Positions 24,501-34,114 of a stretch of DNA of 64,000 nt are shown here, piece by piece (position 1 is the stretch's first letter; every line of letters begins with the position of its first letter). This DNA comes from Lunularia cruciata (lineage: Eukaryota > Streptophyta > Marchantiopsida > Lunulariales > Lunulariaceae), in assembly GCA_948567375.1 (NCBI GenBank), contig OX419758.1:38631001-38695000 (forward strand). The letters run 5' to 3'. A model generated the notes under the pieces. It was not told where the DNA came from. It was given only the letters and a program-made list of their open reading frames with translations, and did not search any database. The translations under genes were made by a program, and so were the position numbers.

Positions 24501-26936
24501 TGTTTGATGGTCCTCCCCTGCTTTCAATTTCAGATGCTCAATCTGCTTTATCTTGGTTCTTCTTCCATGATGTATACTAGTTCTCTACAGGTGCTAACTT
24601 ATTAAATGTATCAATTACGTCCTTACACTGCTTATCTTCGTAATGCTAGATTCACTTAGATTCCATTTCCATGGATTCAATTCATTTCGATTTGCAAACG
24701 ATCATGTATGCATTTTTCATATGCACGTTTCATACTTAGTAGGTTCTGGATCCCCCGTTCATCGAACTGCTTCCGCTCTCATTACTGAAATATGATAACG
24801 GAAAATGTCGTTTTCTCGAGTTTATACTTACTCACACTAACCTGCCTGGAGGTACATATGAATAACACGCTCTAGGATCAGCTAATTATCAAAGTTACAC
24901 ATGTACTAATTCTTATCTGTAGGCAAACGGAACCACAATGCATGAACCACAGTGCATGCTTCGCTTACCACTCTATGTAACTGACAGTTACGAGGAACTG
25001 TACTTTACTACCCTGAAATGTCAGAGTAACTTCCGGTGAGACCTGAGTATATAACCGGGTTAATTTTAGCGGGTTCGGTCTACTAATTCGGTCAATATGC
25101 TTCTGCTCCCATTTCTCAAATATGTGATTGCATTCAGTGTTGCAGTCCAACGGTTGGTTGATCCAATTACCACGCAGCAGAGTGTGATTCTGGCTTTCTG
25201 TGGAAGTGAGTTAGGGGGTTTGTTGGTCAAACTGGAATGGTGCATACAGTCACTTGTTATGCTCCTCTCTTAGTCACCGTGGGTTATCATTTCTCATTCT
25301 ACTTTGGACATTTCAGGTTAAAATCTTGCGAGATGAGGAGACTGGCAAGACTCGCGGCACTGCGTTTATAGAGTTCACCGAACACCAACATGCCTTGGTT
25401 GCTTTGAGAGTCCTCAACAATAACCCTAGTATGACACCCTTAGCTCTTATGCCCTCTAGGTATCTTTCAAGTTTTAGAATCATCGACTAATGTTATGGGA
25501 CAAGGAAAGCGATGTAGTTTGAAGAACGGTATTGAAGTGAATTCCAGGGTATGGTTTGTCTCTATCCAGAAATGAAGGGACTTTACCATAGTTCTAGTAA
25601 TGACGCAGTCTTTTGTGCTCTGCAGCCACGTTTGGAACCGAGAATCGTCCTATTGTGGAGTTTGCTGTTGAGAACTCTTTGATTCTACGGAAACGCGCTG
25701 TTCAATTGGAAAAATCGAAGAATTTCCAAGTGAACCTTTTGGGCAAGAAAAAGGAGAAGCCGGATGCTTTGGTCGAAATCGAAACGTCCCCAGATAAAGC
25801 AAAGAAAGGGCGGAAGTCAAGACGTGACGAACCTGAACGTAAAGGTACTGTCAACTACAAATTTCAGCGTTAGTACTCTTAACGGTCAAAAGCTTGGTTG
25901 CTCACAGTGTGCTCGGCTGTATAAACCGCACAGTTAACCGACAATTTTCAGGTTGATTATTAGTATCTTGAAGTCATTCCTCAGACCAAAGGGTGTTCTC
26001 CGCAGAACTCGGATGTTGTCAATGTGAGCCCTTGTAGTAGTAGTCTCCAGCCATTTCGGAGCATGAACTTGGAGTACGAGGCAGGGAGCCTAGCATAGGG
26101 TCGACTCCATAGCAATCATCAACGATTATCCTTCCTTGAGGTAACTTTTATTTATCTCGCTCTCACACATCTGCCTGTGCTGTCAGGAGTAAACGTTGGC
26201 GAGCAAGTTGAGGCAGACGGCAACCGAAAGGGAGTCCAAGGTCCCATGAAGAAAGGGAAAAACCGGGATAAAGTTCAAAATGAGTCTGGGGAAACTGTGT
26301 CCAAGCAAGATCAGACTCGATCTAGTGGCAAAAGGAAGAGAAAAGAAAGAGAGTACGGGAAAGGAAAAGAGGGTGACGGAGGGTTCGGAAAAATGGTGCC
26401 TGTACGTGGAGGAGAGGGAAAACCAACGAAGGTCATTGTTGAACGGAATGAAGTAATCGCAGGGAGTGCCGGACAAAGCGGGAAAGGGAAGACAATGAAT
26501 GGAGCTGGAGCGAAGGCCGGTAACGGGAAGTCTAATAAATCCAGCCAATCAAAGCAACGAGTGCCTACCAAGCAGGGGGAAATAGCTAAGGTGTGAACAA
26601 CACCACTACCGCTCTTTTCGCACTGCAGTTTGTTGGAAGCAATATGCCTCGTACCAGCTAAGGTGCTGATTTTCATGTCCTGTCTTCTGTTTCCAGAGAA
26701 GTGCAGCCAAAAAGTCTGCAGTCAGGCAAAGTAGTGACATGGATGAGTCCAGTTCAAGGGAAAAGCGACGACAGAAGAAACTTTCTAATGTAGGAGCTGC
26801 TGAAGATAGGTTGGATAAGCTGGTGACTGAATATCGTACGAAGTACTTCTCAGATGGAGCATCAACTAAGAGCAAGGCCAAGGGCACTGGAGTAATATCG
26901 TTGACTGCCGGAGATCTACGCAGGTGGTTTGAGTAA
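15580..26936 (+). CDS. RBM28: RBM28/Nop4-like nucleolar RNA-binding protein, 22 exons
   Basis: Multi-RRM protein of the RBM28/Nop4 family, which in yeast acts in 60S ribosomal subunit assembly in the nucleolus. Exons: 15580-15714, 15871-15931, 16207-16243, 16540-16826, 17064-17171, 17303-17407, 17547-17645, 17874-17949, 18224-18357, 18617-18756, 19096-19146, 19354-19436, 19636-19687, 19838-19946, 20065-20869, 21075-21297, 21691-21761, 21929-22097, 25317-25428, 25626-25844, 26187-26590, 26697-26936. All junctions are GT-AG and in phase, giving 1239 codons. RRM1 spans residues about 30-105 (TVFVRSLPF, RGFGFVQF); the degenerate second RRM about 305-394 (RTVVIGGLL, HQKSIGGGVVWARQLGGE, a plant RBM28 signature); RRM3 about 400-475 (LIVRNLPF, SRGFAFVGF, KRPVAVDWAV); an acidic linker about 500-715; RRM4 about 722-810 (TLFIRNLP); RRM5 about 870-985 (TRLSVHNVP, RGTAFIEF); then a basic tail ending in RRWFE. 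It is longer than usual plant homologues because of the linkers. Least certain junctions: the acceptor at 20065 (20080 is possible) and the small exons 2-3. Confidence 0.92.
17064..17645 (+). repeat. Triplicated exon within the RBM28-like gene
   Basis: Three consecutive exons (17064-17171, 17303-17407, 17547-17645; 108, 105 and 99 nt, all with the same splice phase) encode related charged peptides. Each runs from D/E-rich (EQEKERG, DPEKGQG, DQEKEHEG) through a V-P or T-P step to a lysine/glutamate block (KEKKESKK in the first two; a KQKETNERKKK variant in the third). Flanking intron pieces also match: a GGACGTTGAA block after exons 1 and 2, and GGTTGYCAG at the acceptors. So the unit of duplication was genomic, about 240 bp. 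The next exon (17874-17949) may be a further diverged copy. Confidence 0.8.
22165..24125. repeat. Dispersed repeat family A, three copies
   Basis: Copies at about 22165-22330, 22437-22640 and 23925-24125 share GAAACTCGG(T/G)ACG, GCACTGA(T/A)G(A/G)AGTC, a CGTG...CTTAYTATG block, ATAGAGCATGC and CCAGTCYT followed by ACNCTCGCTC. The copies differ at many positions. Class unknown; the size and spacing would suit LTR fragments or a SINE-like element. Confidence 0.65.
22837..22968. repeat. Dispersed repeat family B, copy 1
   Basis: Shares with 24945-25083 and 55757-55838 a block that reads CTATGTA, then ATGTCAGAGT, then AACCGGGTT followed by AACGGGTT-like sequence. The core is itself a near-palindrome around TTAATTTTAA. 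Probably part of an LTR or another transposable element, found in introns of two different genes in this window. Confidence 0.6.
24105..24385. repeat. Dispersed repeat family C, copy 1
   Basis: Shares with 52680-53100 the ordered blocks CCAGTCCTCT, CGATTTCAT, CATATCTTGCATCTC, TTTGCATT followed by GAGTTYTGGATC, then CTTCTGTYCTC and TCTCYATATC. A shorter piece recurs at 24730-24790 (TTCTGGATCCCCCGTTC). Confidence 0.65.
24945..25083. repeat. Dispersed repeat family B, copy 2
   Basis: Aligns with 22837-22968 over most of its length (CTATGTAACTGACAG, ATGTCAGAGTAA, ACCGGGTTAATTTTAGCGGG). It sits about 230 bp before the acceptor of the long RBM28 intron. Confidence 0.6.
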
Positions 26937-27705
26937 AGTATGCCTTCCTCAAGTCATCAATTTAGACGGTCCATTTCATTTCTTTGTTGATGGGAGCATG
27001 TGCCTCTTTCCTAACCGATTAGGTGCATCAAAAATTATTGAGAGATTATACACCGCGGCGTACAACAAGTTTCTCGCATCTCTGTGTAGGTCTTTCAACT
27101 GACAGTGATCAGTTGAGTGAGATTTAAACGCGATACGTAGTATTTTGATAAGCGTGGTTCAACTGAATGTAGTTAGTGCATCTCTTCTCTGTACTCCTAG
27201 TTAGGTGGGGCATGAGCAGGAATCTACTGACCTTGCGCAGTGAAGAAGAATCCGAAAGCGATGGTCCATGTGCAATGCCCAAGATGATCCTAAAGGCTGC
27301 TGAAAGTTTTGACGGGATTTAGGAGATTTTTGTATATGTTTATGTTACAATGTAGGTAAGCACAAACACCCATATTTTGTCTCGGGAATGAATGAAGATA
27401 CGTGGATCACAGTTGCACTACTATTCCTTCTGACTAGTTAAGTTGAGTTGGTATTCGATTTAGTCAAATGCCTGCTATATGGTCACCTGGAAAATCTTCT
27501 CGACAGCATTGCTTTTCTTTAACATAATATCTTCACTTCTGCCCTGCTCAGAGGGATGGTCCTTGAACTCAACAAGGGTCTCTACATCTGCTTTTCTAAT
27601 TCTTTGCTGCCTTAGAACGATTCTTGACGGTTAAACAAACTCGCGCGGCCGCCCCAACTCGATTCCCAATATGAGCTCCCACGCTTTTACACGGCAGGAC
27701 AACAT

Positions 27706-27835
27706 GTGAACTATAGGGTGTTTTGGAAATAGTTTTGATGGATGTCTCCGGGGGTAAATAACAAATTTTATAATTATTCATGGGAACTATAGGGGGCTTT
27801 GGAAATAGTTTTGATGGATATCTTGGATAAATAAT
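27706..27835. repeat. Tandem duplication, about 76-bp period
   Basis: Units at 27706-27746 and 27782-27822 share GAACTATAGGG and TTTGGAAATAGTTTTGATGG. Non-coding. Confidence 0.85.
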
Positions 27836-28287
27836 AAACTTTGGAACTATTTATTAGTGAACTCTTCAAAGAAATGAGTTGTTAATAAATGAATACCCTG
27901 GATATTGTGTTAAGGGGGTATTTAGTGCAAATTGTGTTCATTTATGAAAATGAGGCATTATATTATTGAGTTTTAGGATTGTTGTATAGAAAGAAAGGAC
28001 TGTACAAGAGTGGTTTCTTGAGAGGCTTGTTATGTTTTTGGTAGGTGATTTTATAGTGTGATTTATAAAATTATTTAGTGGATCCAAAATGCCATCTCAA
28101 TTATTCAAACTCAAATTCAGCATTAGTGTGCAAATGTTCATATAGTAAACAAAGTGGTGTGTTTTGTAGTTTTGCATTGGTGTAATGGTTCAATTCCATA
28201 GAGTAGTGTAACAAAGGGAGATAGTGCGAGTTATGGGAAATGATCCCGGTGTTGTTTTAGGCAATCAAAAAATTGACTTGGGTCAAG

Positions 28288-28410
28288 GAATTTTATTTCA
28301 AAAAGACATCAAAATTTTAGTAATGGAAGATCAAGTATTTGATTGTAATTTTAAAGAATTTTATTCCAAAAAGGCATCAAAATTTAGCAATGTGAGATCA
28401 AGTACTTTGA
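28288..28410. repeat. Tandem duplication, 68-bp period
   Basis: Units starting at 28288 and 28356 share GAATTTTATT, CAAAAAGRCATCAAAATTT and GATCAAGTA. Non-coding. Confidence 0.8.
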
Positions 28411-29381
28411 GTGTTGTGTAAGAGGTTCACACTTGGTAGCAAAACTAAGACTTATGAATTCATTATTGTATTCACAACTTGAATAAGCATTAGTGAAATT
28501 TGGAAATTGTTCAGGAATGCTTTTTGTGTGTTTAGCAAAACAAAAGAGGATGAGTGGTTTTGCATGGTGACAAATCATTATGGTCAAATATTGAATTATT
28601 TGGAGTACTCCGAGCATTTTGTACAGATTTATGATGTGAATTGCACAAAGCTCGTTCAAAAATCCACTATTTTTAGTTTCATGGTCACATTTTTTGTTCA
28701 GGGGGTGCAAGGAGTTCCTATTTCTCTAATGGGGGATAGGCTTTATCAGAAATGGTTGAAGTACATGAAATTGTGCAAAGAAACTCAAGTGTTGAACAAA
28801 TTTATTGGAGAATGAGTATAGCAAAGGGTGCAAAACTATAGATGATAAATTCAATGGAATGTACAAACATTTTGTTGGAATGTAAGTCATGTTTGAGAAT
28901 AGAGTAAACATTATTCCACTTGCTATAGTAAATTTGGTATATTTGAATCTCAATTCAAGCAAGATTGGTGTTGAGGAGGTCCATGAAGGTGTCGAGGAGT
29001 GCTCTCATTTCCCATCTCTCCCCAAATGTGGTGCTCTAAGACTCGTGCTCCCAATTGTCCTGAACACCAAAGGGGTGGAAAGTATACCTAATGTTTACAT
29101 GGAGTGTTTGGAGAATAGAATCCAATCACTCGAAGAGGAATCACAATTTGTTGCATCAATAGAGGACTCACCTTTCATCACACTACCTCCATAACTTTTA
29201 CAAGGGATGGGTTAGAGTACGCTTTCCTTGACCAAAAAGAAGAATATGACCCAAAGAGGAGAAAATGTGGAATCTCAACAAGTAAGGTATCCATTAGGTC
29301 ACCAAGTATGTCATTGTCTCAAGATTTAGCAAAGACCACCATGTTGATTGTCTATATTCTAGAATCTAGGGAAAGGTTACG

Positions 29382-29805
29382 TGTCAAAGACCAAATCCGA
29401 GGAGAAAAATAGGAGAATGGAAACTCACATTGGAACACTTGAATGAGGGAAAACTCTGAATGCCTAGTATGAGCTTTGGCTTTAGTATTTATAGATAGTA
29501 TACAAGGCCCTTGAGAAGCTTCTCAAGAAGTTTTCTTGAGTCGCTTTCTTAGAGAGCAAGCCAAGTTAACTAGGAAGTTTCTCAAGAAGTTTTCTTCTAG
29601 AAGTTGTCTATTTGGCATGCAAGCTAAGCTAGTTAGAAGCTTCTAGAAGCTTCCTTCTAGAGGTTACATGCTTGGGGCGCAAGTTAACTAGTCGGAAAGC
29701 TTCCCAAGAAGCTTCCTAGATGCTTTTGGACTATTCTAGACTAATTTGGTTATTCTCTATTTCGTTAGCCTTACTAGTTACGTCGCTAAACTCCGTATTG
29801 TTACA
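29382..29805 (-). repeat. 3' LTR of the gypsy element
   Basis: In element orientation it begins TGTAACAATA and ends GGTCTTTGACA. It carries the conserved TATA block (CTATAAATA), GA/TC-rich AAGCTTCT palindromes and a perfect four-unit heat-shock-element match at 29636-29653 (GAAGCTTCTAGAAGCTTC). Confidence 0.9.
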
Positions 29806-29818
29806 TATTCCCCCACCG
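29806..29818 (-). other. Polypurine tract
   Basis: On the reverse strand the sequence just inside the 3' LTR reads GGTGGGGGAATA, immediately before TGTAACA. This is the expected plus-strand priming site for reverse transcription. Confidence 0.75.
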
Positions 29819-29967
29819 CTAGTTGGTGACGTCCTCGTTGCCATTGAAACTTCAATTTCCTAGATGGTCATCAATGCATTTTGGAGGTGAGAAAGAGGTT
29901 CCCATGTGGCATCATGAAGGGGATACCCTTTCCAAAGGACCTTGTACTCCGTATGTTGGTGGCGTAC

Positions 29968-30384
29968 TCATTGGATGTGGCGACGTGCAAGGATATGATC
30001 AACTTTGTACTCCTCATGATCATTGATAGGGATTGAGGGAGGAGGAGATTGGACTCGAGAAGAGAAAGAAGAAGGATTGTGAACAAAGGGTTTCAACTTG
30101 GAAATATGAAAGATAGGATGGATGTGCATATGAGAAGGCAAAGCAAGTCGATAAACAACAAGAGAGACAATTTGGGTGATATCAAAAGGTCTTATCCAAT
30201 TAGGGGCAAGTTTACAAACTTGGGTATCAAGTGGGAGGGGTAGATTACTAGAGGATAACATAACTTTATCATCAACTTCAAAGGTGAGATCACGACAATG
30301 GTGGTCCGCATATTGTTTTTGACAATTCTGAGCAACAAGGAGGTGAGATTTGGCTTGTTGGAGAGATTCAGAGATGGTGGTCAA
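29968..30384 (-). pseudogene. Gypsy integrase C-terminal region
   Basis: A 138-codon frame holding the post-catalytic integrase region: an AQNCQKQYADHH stretch, the KVMLSSSNLPL block (family 'V.L.T..L'), KLAPNWIRPFDI (family 'KL.P...GPF.I'), YRLALPSHMHIHPIFHIS (family 'Y.L.LP....IHPVFHVS') and a short tail where a chromodomain would begin (VDHILARR). Asn-Trp replaces the usual K/R-(F/Y)-G before PF. Part of the decayed element, separated from the integrase core by a frame change. Confidence 0.85.
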
Positions 30385-30427
30385 GAAGGTTGAGGTACTT
30401 GAGACGGAGGGGGAGCAAGAAGAGAAT

Positions 30428-30943
30428 CTAGGACAAGCGGATCTTGGCCAAAATTGAGAAAGAAAGGAAAGAATCCGGTGCTTGCTTATTTAGAATTGTT
30501 GTATGCAAACTCCGTAGTTGCAAGACATTGATCCCAATTGGTATGGTGAATGTTGTCGAAGGCACGAAGCATATCTTCCAAGGTGCAATTTGCACGTTCA
30601 ATTTGTCCATCAGTTTGAGGATGATAGGTTGTGGACAAAACAAGCTTGGTGCCAAGTATCTAGAAGAGTGTTTGCCAAAACTTTCAGGTGAAGCAAGGAT
30701 CATAGTCGGAGATGAGTACACGTGGTATCCCATGATGTTTGAATACATTATTGAAGTAGAGTTGCGCCAAGGTTGGAGCATCCACAATATCAATTGTTGG
30801 TGCCAAATGGATTTGCTTACTAAGCTTATCCACAAACACCACAATTGTTGTGTGACCTTGTTGTATCTTGGGTAAGGAGTTGATGAGATCTAAGCTCACA
30901 TGTTCCCAATGAGTAGTTGGAATGGGAAATGGCTGAAGGAGTC
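30428..30943 (-). pseudogene. Gypsy integrase catalytic core, 3' part
   Basis: Read on the reverse strand, the frame carries WEHVSLDLINSLP, TTIVVFVDKLSKQIHLAP (the first catalytic Asp region of the retroviral integrase core) and HHGIPRVLISDYDPCFT (the second catalytic Asp, family 'HG.P..I.SDRD..F'; Tyr replaces the usual Arg). A second frame (to 30428) continues the core, so a frameshift is present. The frame is cut at 30944 by the solo LTR and resumes on its other side. Confidence 0.88.
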
Positions 30944-31097
30944 TGTAACAATATGGAATTTAGCAACAAAGTCAATCAGGCTCACGAAGTAGCACATAAG
31001 ACAAATTAGCCTAGAATATTTCGGAAGTATCTAGGAAGCTTCTTGGGAAGTTTCCCGGTTAGCTTAGCTTGCACCTTAAGTAAGTAGCTTCTAGAAG

Positions 31098-31115
31098 GAA
31101 GCTTCTAGAAGCTTC
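31098..31115 (+). promoter_or_regulatory. Heat-shock-element-like array in solo LTR
   Basis: The sequence GAAGCTTCTAGAAGCTTC is a perfect run of four alternating units of the heat-shock-factor consensus nGAAnnTTCn. The same run occurs in the other two LTRs at 29636-29653 and 35296-35313 (one spacer base differs in the last). A TATA box lies about 150 bp downstream, with more GAA/TTC pairs between. The motif is seen in the sequence; heat-factor binding is inference. Confidence 0.6.
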
Positions 31116-31268
31116 CAACTAGCTTAGCTTGCACGCCAAGTAGGCGGCTTCTAGAAGGAAGCTTCTTGAGAAGCTTCTTGAGAAGCTTCTTAGTTAACTT
31201 GGCTTGCACTCTAAGAAAGCGGCTTGAGAAGCTTCTTGAGAAGCTTCTCAAGGGCCTTGTATGCTATC

Positions 31269-31276
31269 TATAAATA
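31269..31276 (+). promoter_or_regulatory. TATA box of the LTR promoter
   Basis: TATAAATA, preceded by CTATC; conserved in all three LTR copies (CTATCTATAAATAC in the 3' LTR, CTACCTATAAATAGC in the 5' LTR, both on the reverse strand). It lies about 20 bp after the last GAAGCTTC unit. Confidence 0.75.
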
Positions 31277-31385
31277 CCAAAGCCAAAGCTCATGCTAGGC
31301 ATTCGGAGTTTTCTCTCATTCAAGTGTCCCAATGTGAGTTTCCATTCTCCTATTTCTCTCCTCGGTTTCGGTCTTTTATAGAGTC

Positions 31386-31690
31386 CACTCGGCCTCTAGT
31401 TATTTGCTTTGTTGCGTTGACAACTCTCACACGATCAGACAAACTCCCGAACATCTTGCATCATGTTGGGCCACCACCATTAGCGTTGGAGGGCACCCAA
31501 GGTCTTATCTACCCCTATGTGACCAGCTATTGGTAAATCATGGGCTTCTTGAAGGCGCACCACTCGGAGATCATTTTTGGTTAGAACATACATCCGGTCC
31601 CCATGGAATAGAAAGCCTTCCTTGAAGGAGAAGGTGTTATACTCCTTGTTGCATGTTGTCAGACGACCATGTACCATTTGGAAGAAGGGA
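31386..31690 (-). pseudogene. Gypsy integrase zinc-binding domain and 5' part of core
   Basis: The reverse strand carries LQEAHDLPIAGHIGVDKTL (family 'H....GGH.G..KT', the HH half of the HHCC finger), then WWPNMMQDV and a SCESCQRNKA block (the CC half). In-frame stops interrupt the block near the second Cys pair. It joins the core frame across the solo LTR. Confidence 0.85.
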
Positions 31691-32250
31691 TCTTGTTGAA
31701 GAGTTGACTGAAACTCATTATGGAACTTGGGTCAACTGACACTGTTGTAATTGTCACCGTGATGAGAGGAAGAGATTTCAAATCAGGTCGTCATGATAGA
31801 GCATCAAGGATGACATGTAACCAACCTGGTTTGTACTCAAGTTTGATGTCAAATAATTGGAGTTGCTCTTCCCATCGATTATGTCTACTCTTCATGTGTT
31901 CCAAGTGTAAGGTCTACAACAATGGCTTGTGATCAGTTTGCATGCCCACTTGTTTCCCCAAGAGGTAATTCCTCCATACTTTGGTGGCATATACCATTGC
32001 AAGTTATTCTTGATCTTGAGCAAAATAATTTCTTTAAGCTGTATTTAATCAAAGAGACACAAAGGCAATAGGATGTAGTCCATATGGGAATTCTTGTTGC
32101 AACACAATTCCAATTGCAAAGTTAGAAGCATCAAAATCAACCACACAAGGTAGTTGAGGATCATATGGTTGAAGAATGTGTCTTGAAGACACCATATGCT
32201 TTAACTTCTGGAATGCTTTTTCATGCTTGGTAGTCCACTAGAAACTCGAG
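31690..32250 (-). pseudogene. Gypsy RNase H domain
   Basis: Reading the reverse strand with frame changes shows PCVVDFDASNFAIGIVLQQ (catalytic Asp, family 'V.TDAS..A.GAVL.Q'), LHPIAFVS, a degraded 'EL.A.V.A...WR.YL' block and the TDH..L region (now read through a stop). It joins the RT through YYAHVAAPLTDLL. Confidence 0.8.
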
Positions 32251-32453
32251 TTCTTTACCAAGAGGTCAGTCAATGGTGCAGCCACATGAGCATAATAGTG
32301 GATGAACCGTTGGTAAAAATTGGCCAATCCATTGAATGCTTGTACTTCTGTAGCATCCTTTGGGGTGAGCCAATCAGTAATGGCCTTGATCTTCTCTTCT
32401 TCCATCTTGATCCCCTCTGATTAGATCTTATGACCCAAGAAGGTAATCTCCTT

Positions 32454-32940
32454 CTACCAAAAGGTACACTTTGACTTCTTGTAGTAAAATTTCCATTGTC
32501 GTAGTAGTCTTAGGACTTCTGGCACATGATTCATGTGTTTAGTCTCTATCTTGCTATAGATTAAAATATCATCCAAGAACACCATTACAGACCGATCCAA
32601 TAGTCCCTCCAACACCCGATGCATATGATCCATGGGAGTCCAAAAAGTAGAACCCTCCACTCAAAATGCCCATACCTTGTGCAAAAGGTAGTCTTTTGCA
32701 CATCCTCTCTCTCAATAGGAATTTGCAAATAGCCGCTACAAAGATCCGCTTGGAAAAGTAGCGTGCTCCACTTAGTTGATCAAGCATGTCATTGATCCAA
32801 GACAAGGGATATGCATTCTTCACGGTTTGCTTATTGAACCCACGGTAATCAATACAAAAACAAAGCACTCCACCCTTCTTTGGAACAAATAGTACCGGTG
32901 TTCCCCAAAGAGAGGTACTTCGTCATATGAAATCATTCTC
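32454..32940 (-). pseudogene. Gypsy reverse transcriptase
   Basis: The reverse strand has [18 protein letters not shown] (family 'CIDYR.LN..T....YPLP'), the palm motif [13 protein letters not shown] (catalytic FLDD in place of the usual YVDD) and HVPEVLRLLRQWKFYYKKSKC. The central part between these blocks is frameshifted. FLDD is a tolerated variant; the frameshifts make this copy inactive. Confidence 0.9.
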
Positions 32941-33240
32941 CAACAACTCTATAAGTGTTGTTTACAACTCTATAAGTGTTGTTTGCAACTCCTCCAACTC
33001 CTTTGGTGAGAGCCAATAGATCGATCTACTCACTGAAGTACTCTCTGGCAATAACTTGATCTTGAAAGGCATACCTCGATCAGAGGGTAACCCCTTTGGC
33101 AGATCATCCGGAAACACGTCCACAAACTCTTGAACTATCCGATCAACCATTGCTTGATGAGGCTCTTGGCCCTCCTCGGATTGTTCATGTGCAATCGGCT
33201 TGATCCACACCATGAATACAAACTTATCTTCCTCCAAAGC

Positions 33241-33420
33241 TTGCTCTATGGCTGCTTTACTAACAAATTTCCCTTCCAAGGACTCATCTTTCTTCCAAGC
33301 TTGCTCCATGGTTGCCTTCCTGGCAAATTTCCCATCTTGGGACTGATCTCCCTTCAAGATTTGCTCTATGGCTACCTTCTCAACAAACTTCTTATCTTGG
33401 AATTGACTATTCTTAAGTGT
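33241..33420 (-). repeat. 60-bp (20-residue) triplication in the protease-RT linker
   Basis: The phrase TTGCTCTATGG (or TTGCTCCATGG) recurs exactly 60 bp apart at 33241, 33301 and 33361. On the reverse strand each unit encodes a charged 20-residue segment centred on KVAIEQ, KATMEQ and KAAIEQ. It lies in one open frame (32962-33429) that continues into the conserved pre-RT segment VFPDDLPKGLP. Confidence 0.85.
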
Positions 33421-33474
33421 CTTACTCAAAGGTGCTAGACAACCTAATTAGAAATTCCTATCTTGGTGTTGTAT

Positions 33475-33972
33475 TTAAATTTGTCGTCGAGTCCAATCGA
33501 ATTGAACCTTATGATGTTCAAGCCAAGGTAGATCCAAAATGATATCATAGTATAGAGATGCCACTACAAACCTTATACACTCCAAATACTCCTTCCCAAT
33601 TTTGAAGGTAACAGGATGTGAGATGCGGAATGCAGAATCCTTTCTACCATCCGCTGTCATCAAACTACTTCCAAACATTGGCTTGATAGGAATAGCCAAT
33701 TCCTTTGCTACTTGCATAGACATGCAATTCTCTGAACTTCCAAAATCAACCAAAATCTTACAATCCGGATTACATATCTTACATTGCAAGTGAAGCAAAC
33801 TTGCATAAGTCGAGCCTTCAATCCCATTGGAACTAATCAAGCTCCTAGTAGGTGGCTCAAATCTCCTATTGGGATTCTTCGTTTCCCTAATCATTTTGTT
33901 CCATAATCTCCATTTGGGCAACTTGTCAAGGTCGCACATTCCTAAGTTTGCATTCAACAATGCAATGTCCAA
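33475..33972 (-). pseudogene. Gypsy aspartic protease region
   Basis: A 165-codon frame with the retropepsin active-site block ILVDFGSSENCMS (family 'LVDSGSTHNFIS'; Phe stands at the second position of the catalytic D-S/T-G triplet, likely inactivating), then VAKELAIPIKP and the C-terminal IILDLPWLEHH (family 'ILG.DWL..H'). It is the gag-pol protease between gag and the linker repeats. Confidence 0.88.
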
Positions 33973-34114
33973 CTTGGCAACAATAAAAACAACCTCTATT
34001 TTGTTGCAATCTTTCTTTATCCGCTATACCAAGTGGTCTCTATTGGATAACATCAATCTCTATTGGTGCTGGTTCTTCCACTCGTGTATAGTGTACTGGT
34101 AGGCCTTGTGTAGG

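Larger units (their letters stand above)
22098..25316 (+). other. 3.2-kb repeat-filled intron of the RBM28-like gene
   Basis: The donor GTATGG after 22097 and the acceptor TTTCAG before 25317 bracket an intron roughly ten times longer than most others in this gene. It separates the two halves of RRM5. The contents are dispersed repeats rather than exons: three copies of a block of about 170-200 bp (22165-22330, 22437-22640, 23925-24125), two copies of an ACCGGGTT-bearing block (22837-22968, 24945-25083) and pieces of a third family (24105-24385, 24730-24790). An open frame at 22787-23365 has no recognisable domain and lies across the repeats, so I do not call it a gene. Confidence 0.8.
26937..29381. 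other. Intergenic: RBM28 3' flank, then AT-rich repeats
   Basis: To about 27400 the sequence is balanced and probably carries the RBM28-like 3' UTR; no canonical AATAAA stands out. From about 27700 it becomes AT-rich, with two local duplications (listed). Open frames at 28224-28421, 28507-28815 and 28889-29194 lack recognisable motifs and have transposon-like composition. Confidence 0.55.
30944..31380 (+). mobile_element. Solo LTR of the same gypsy family, nested in integrase
   Basis: A 437-bp LTR starting TGTAACAATA and ending GTCTTTTATA, in the opposite orientation to its host element. It is flanked by perfect 5-bp target duplications GAGTC (30939-30943 and 31381-31385). Host integrase coding lines up across the insertion once it is set aside. 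It contains a perfect four-unit heat-shock-element match (31098-31115), a further GAAGCTTC cluster (about 31157-31247) and a TATA box (31269-31276), so it keeps a promoter-like layout. Confidence 0.93.
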
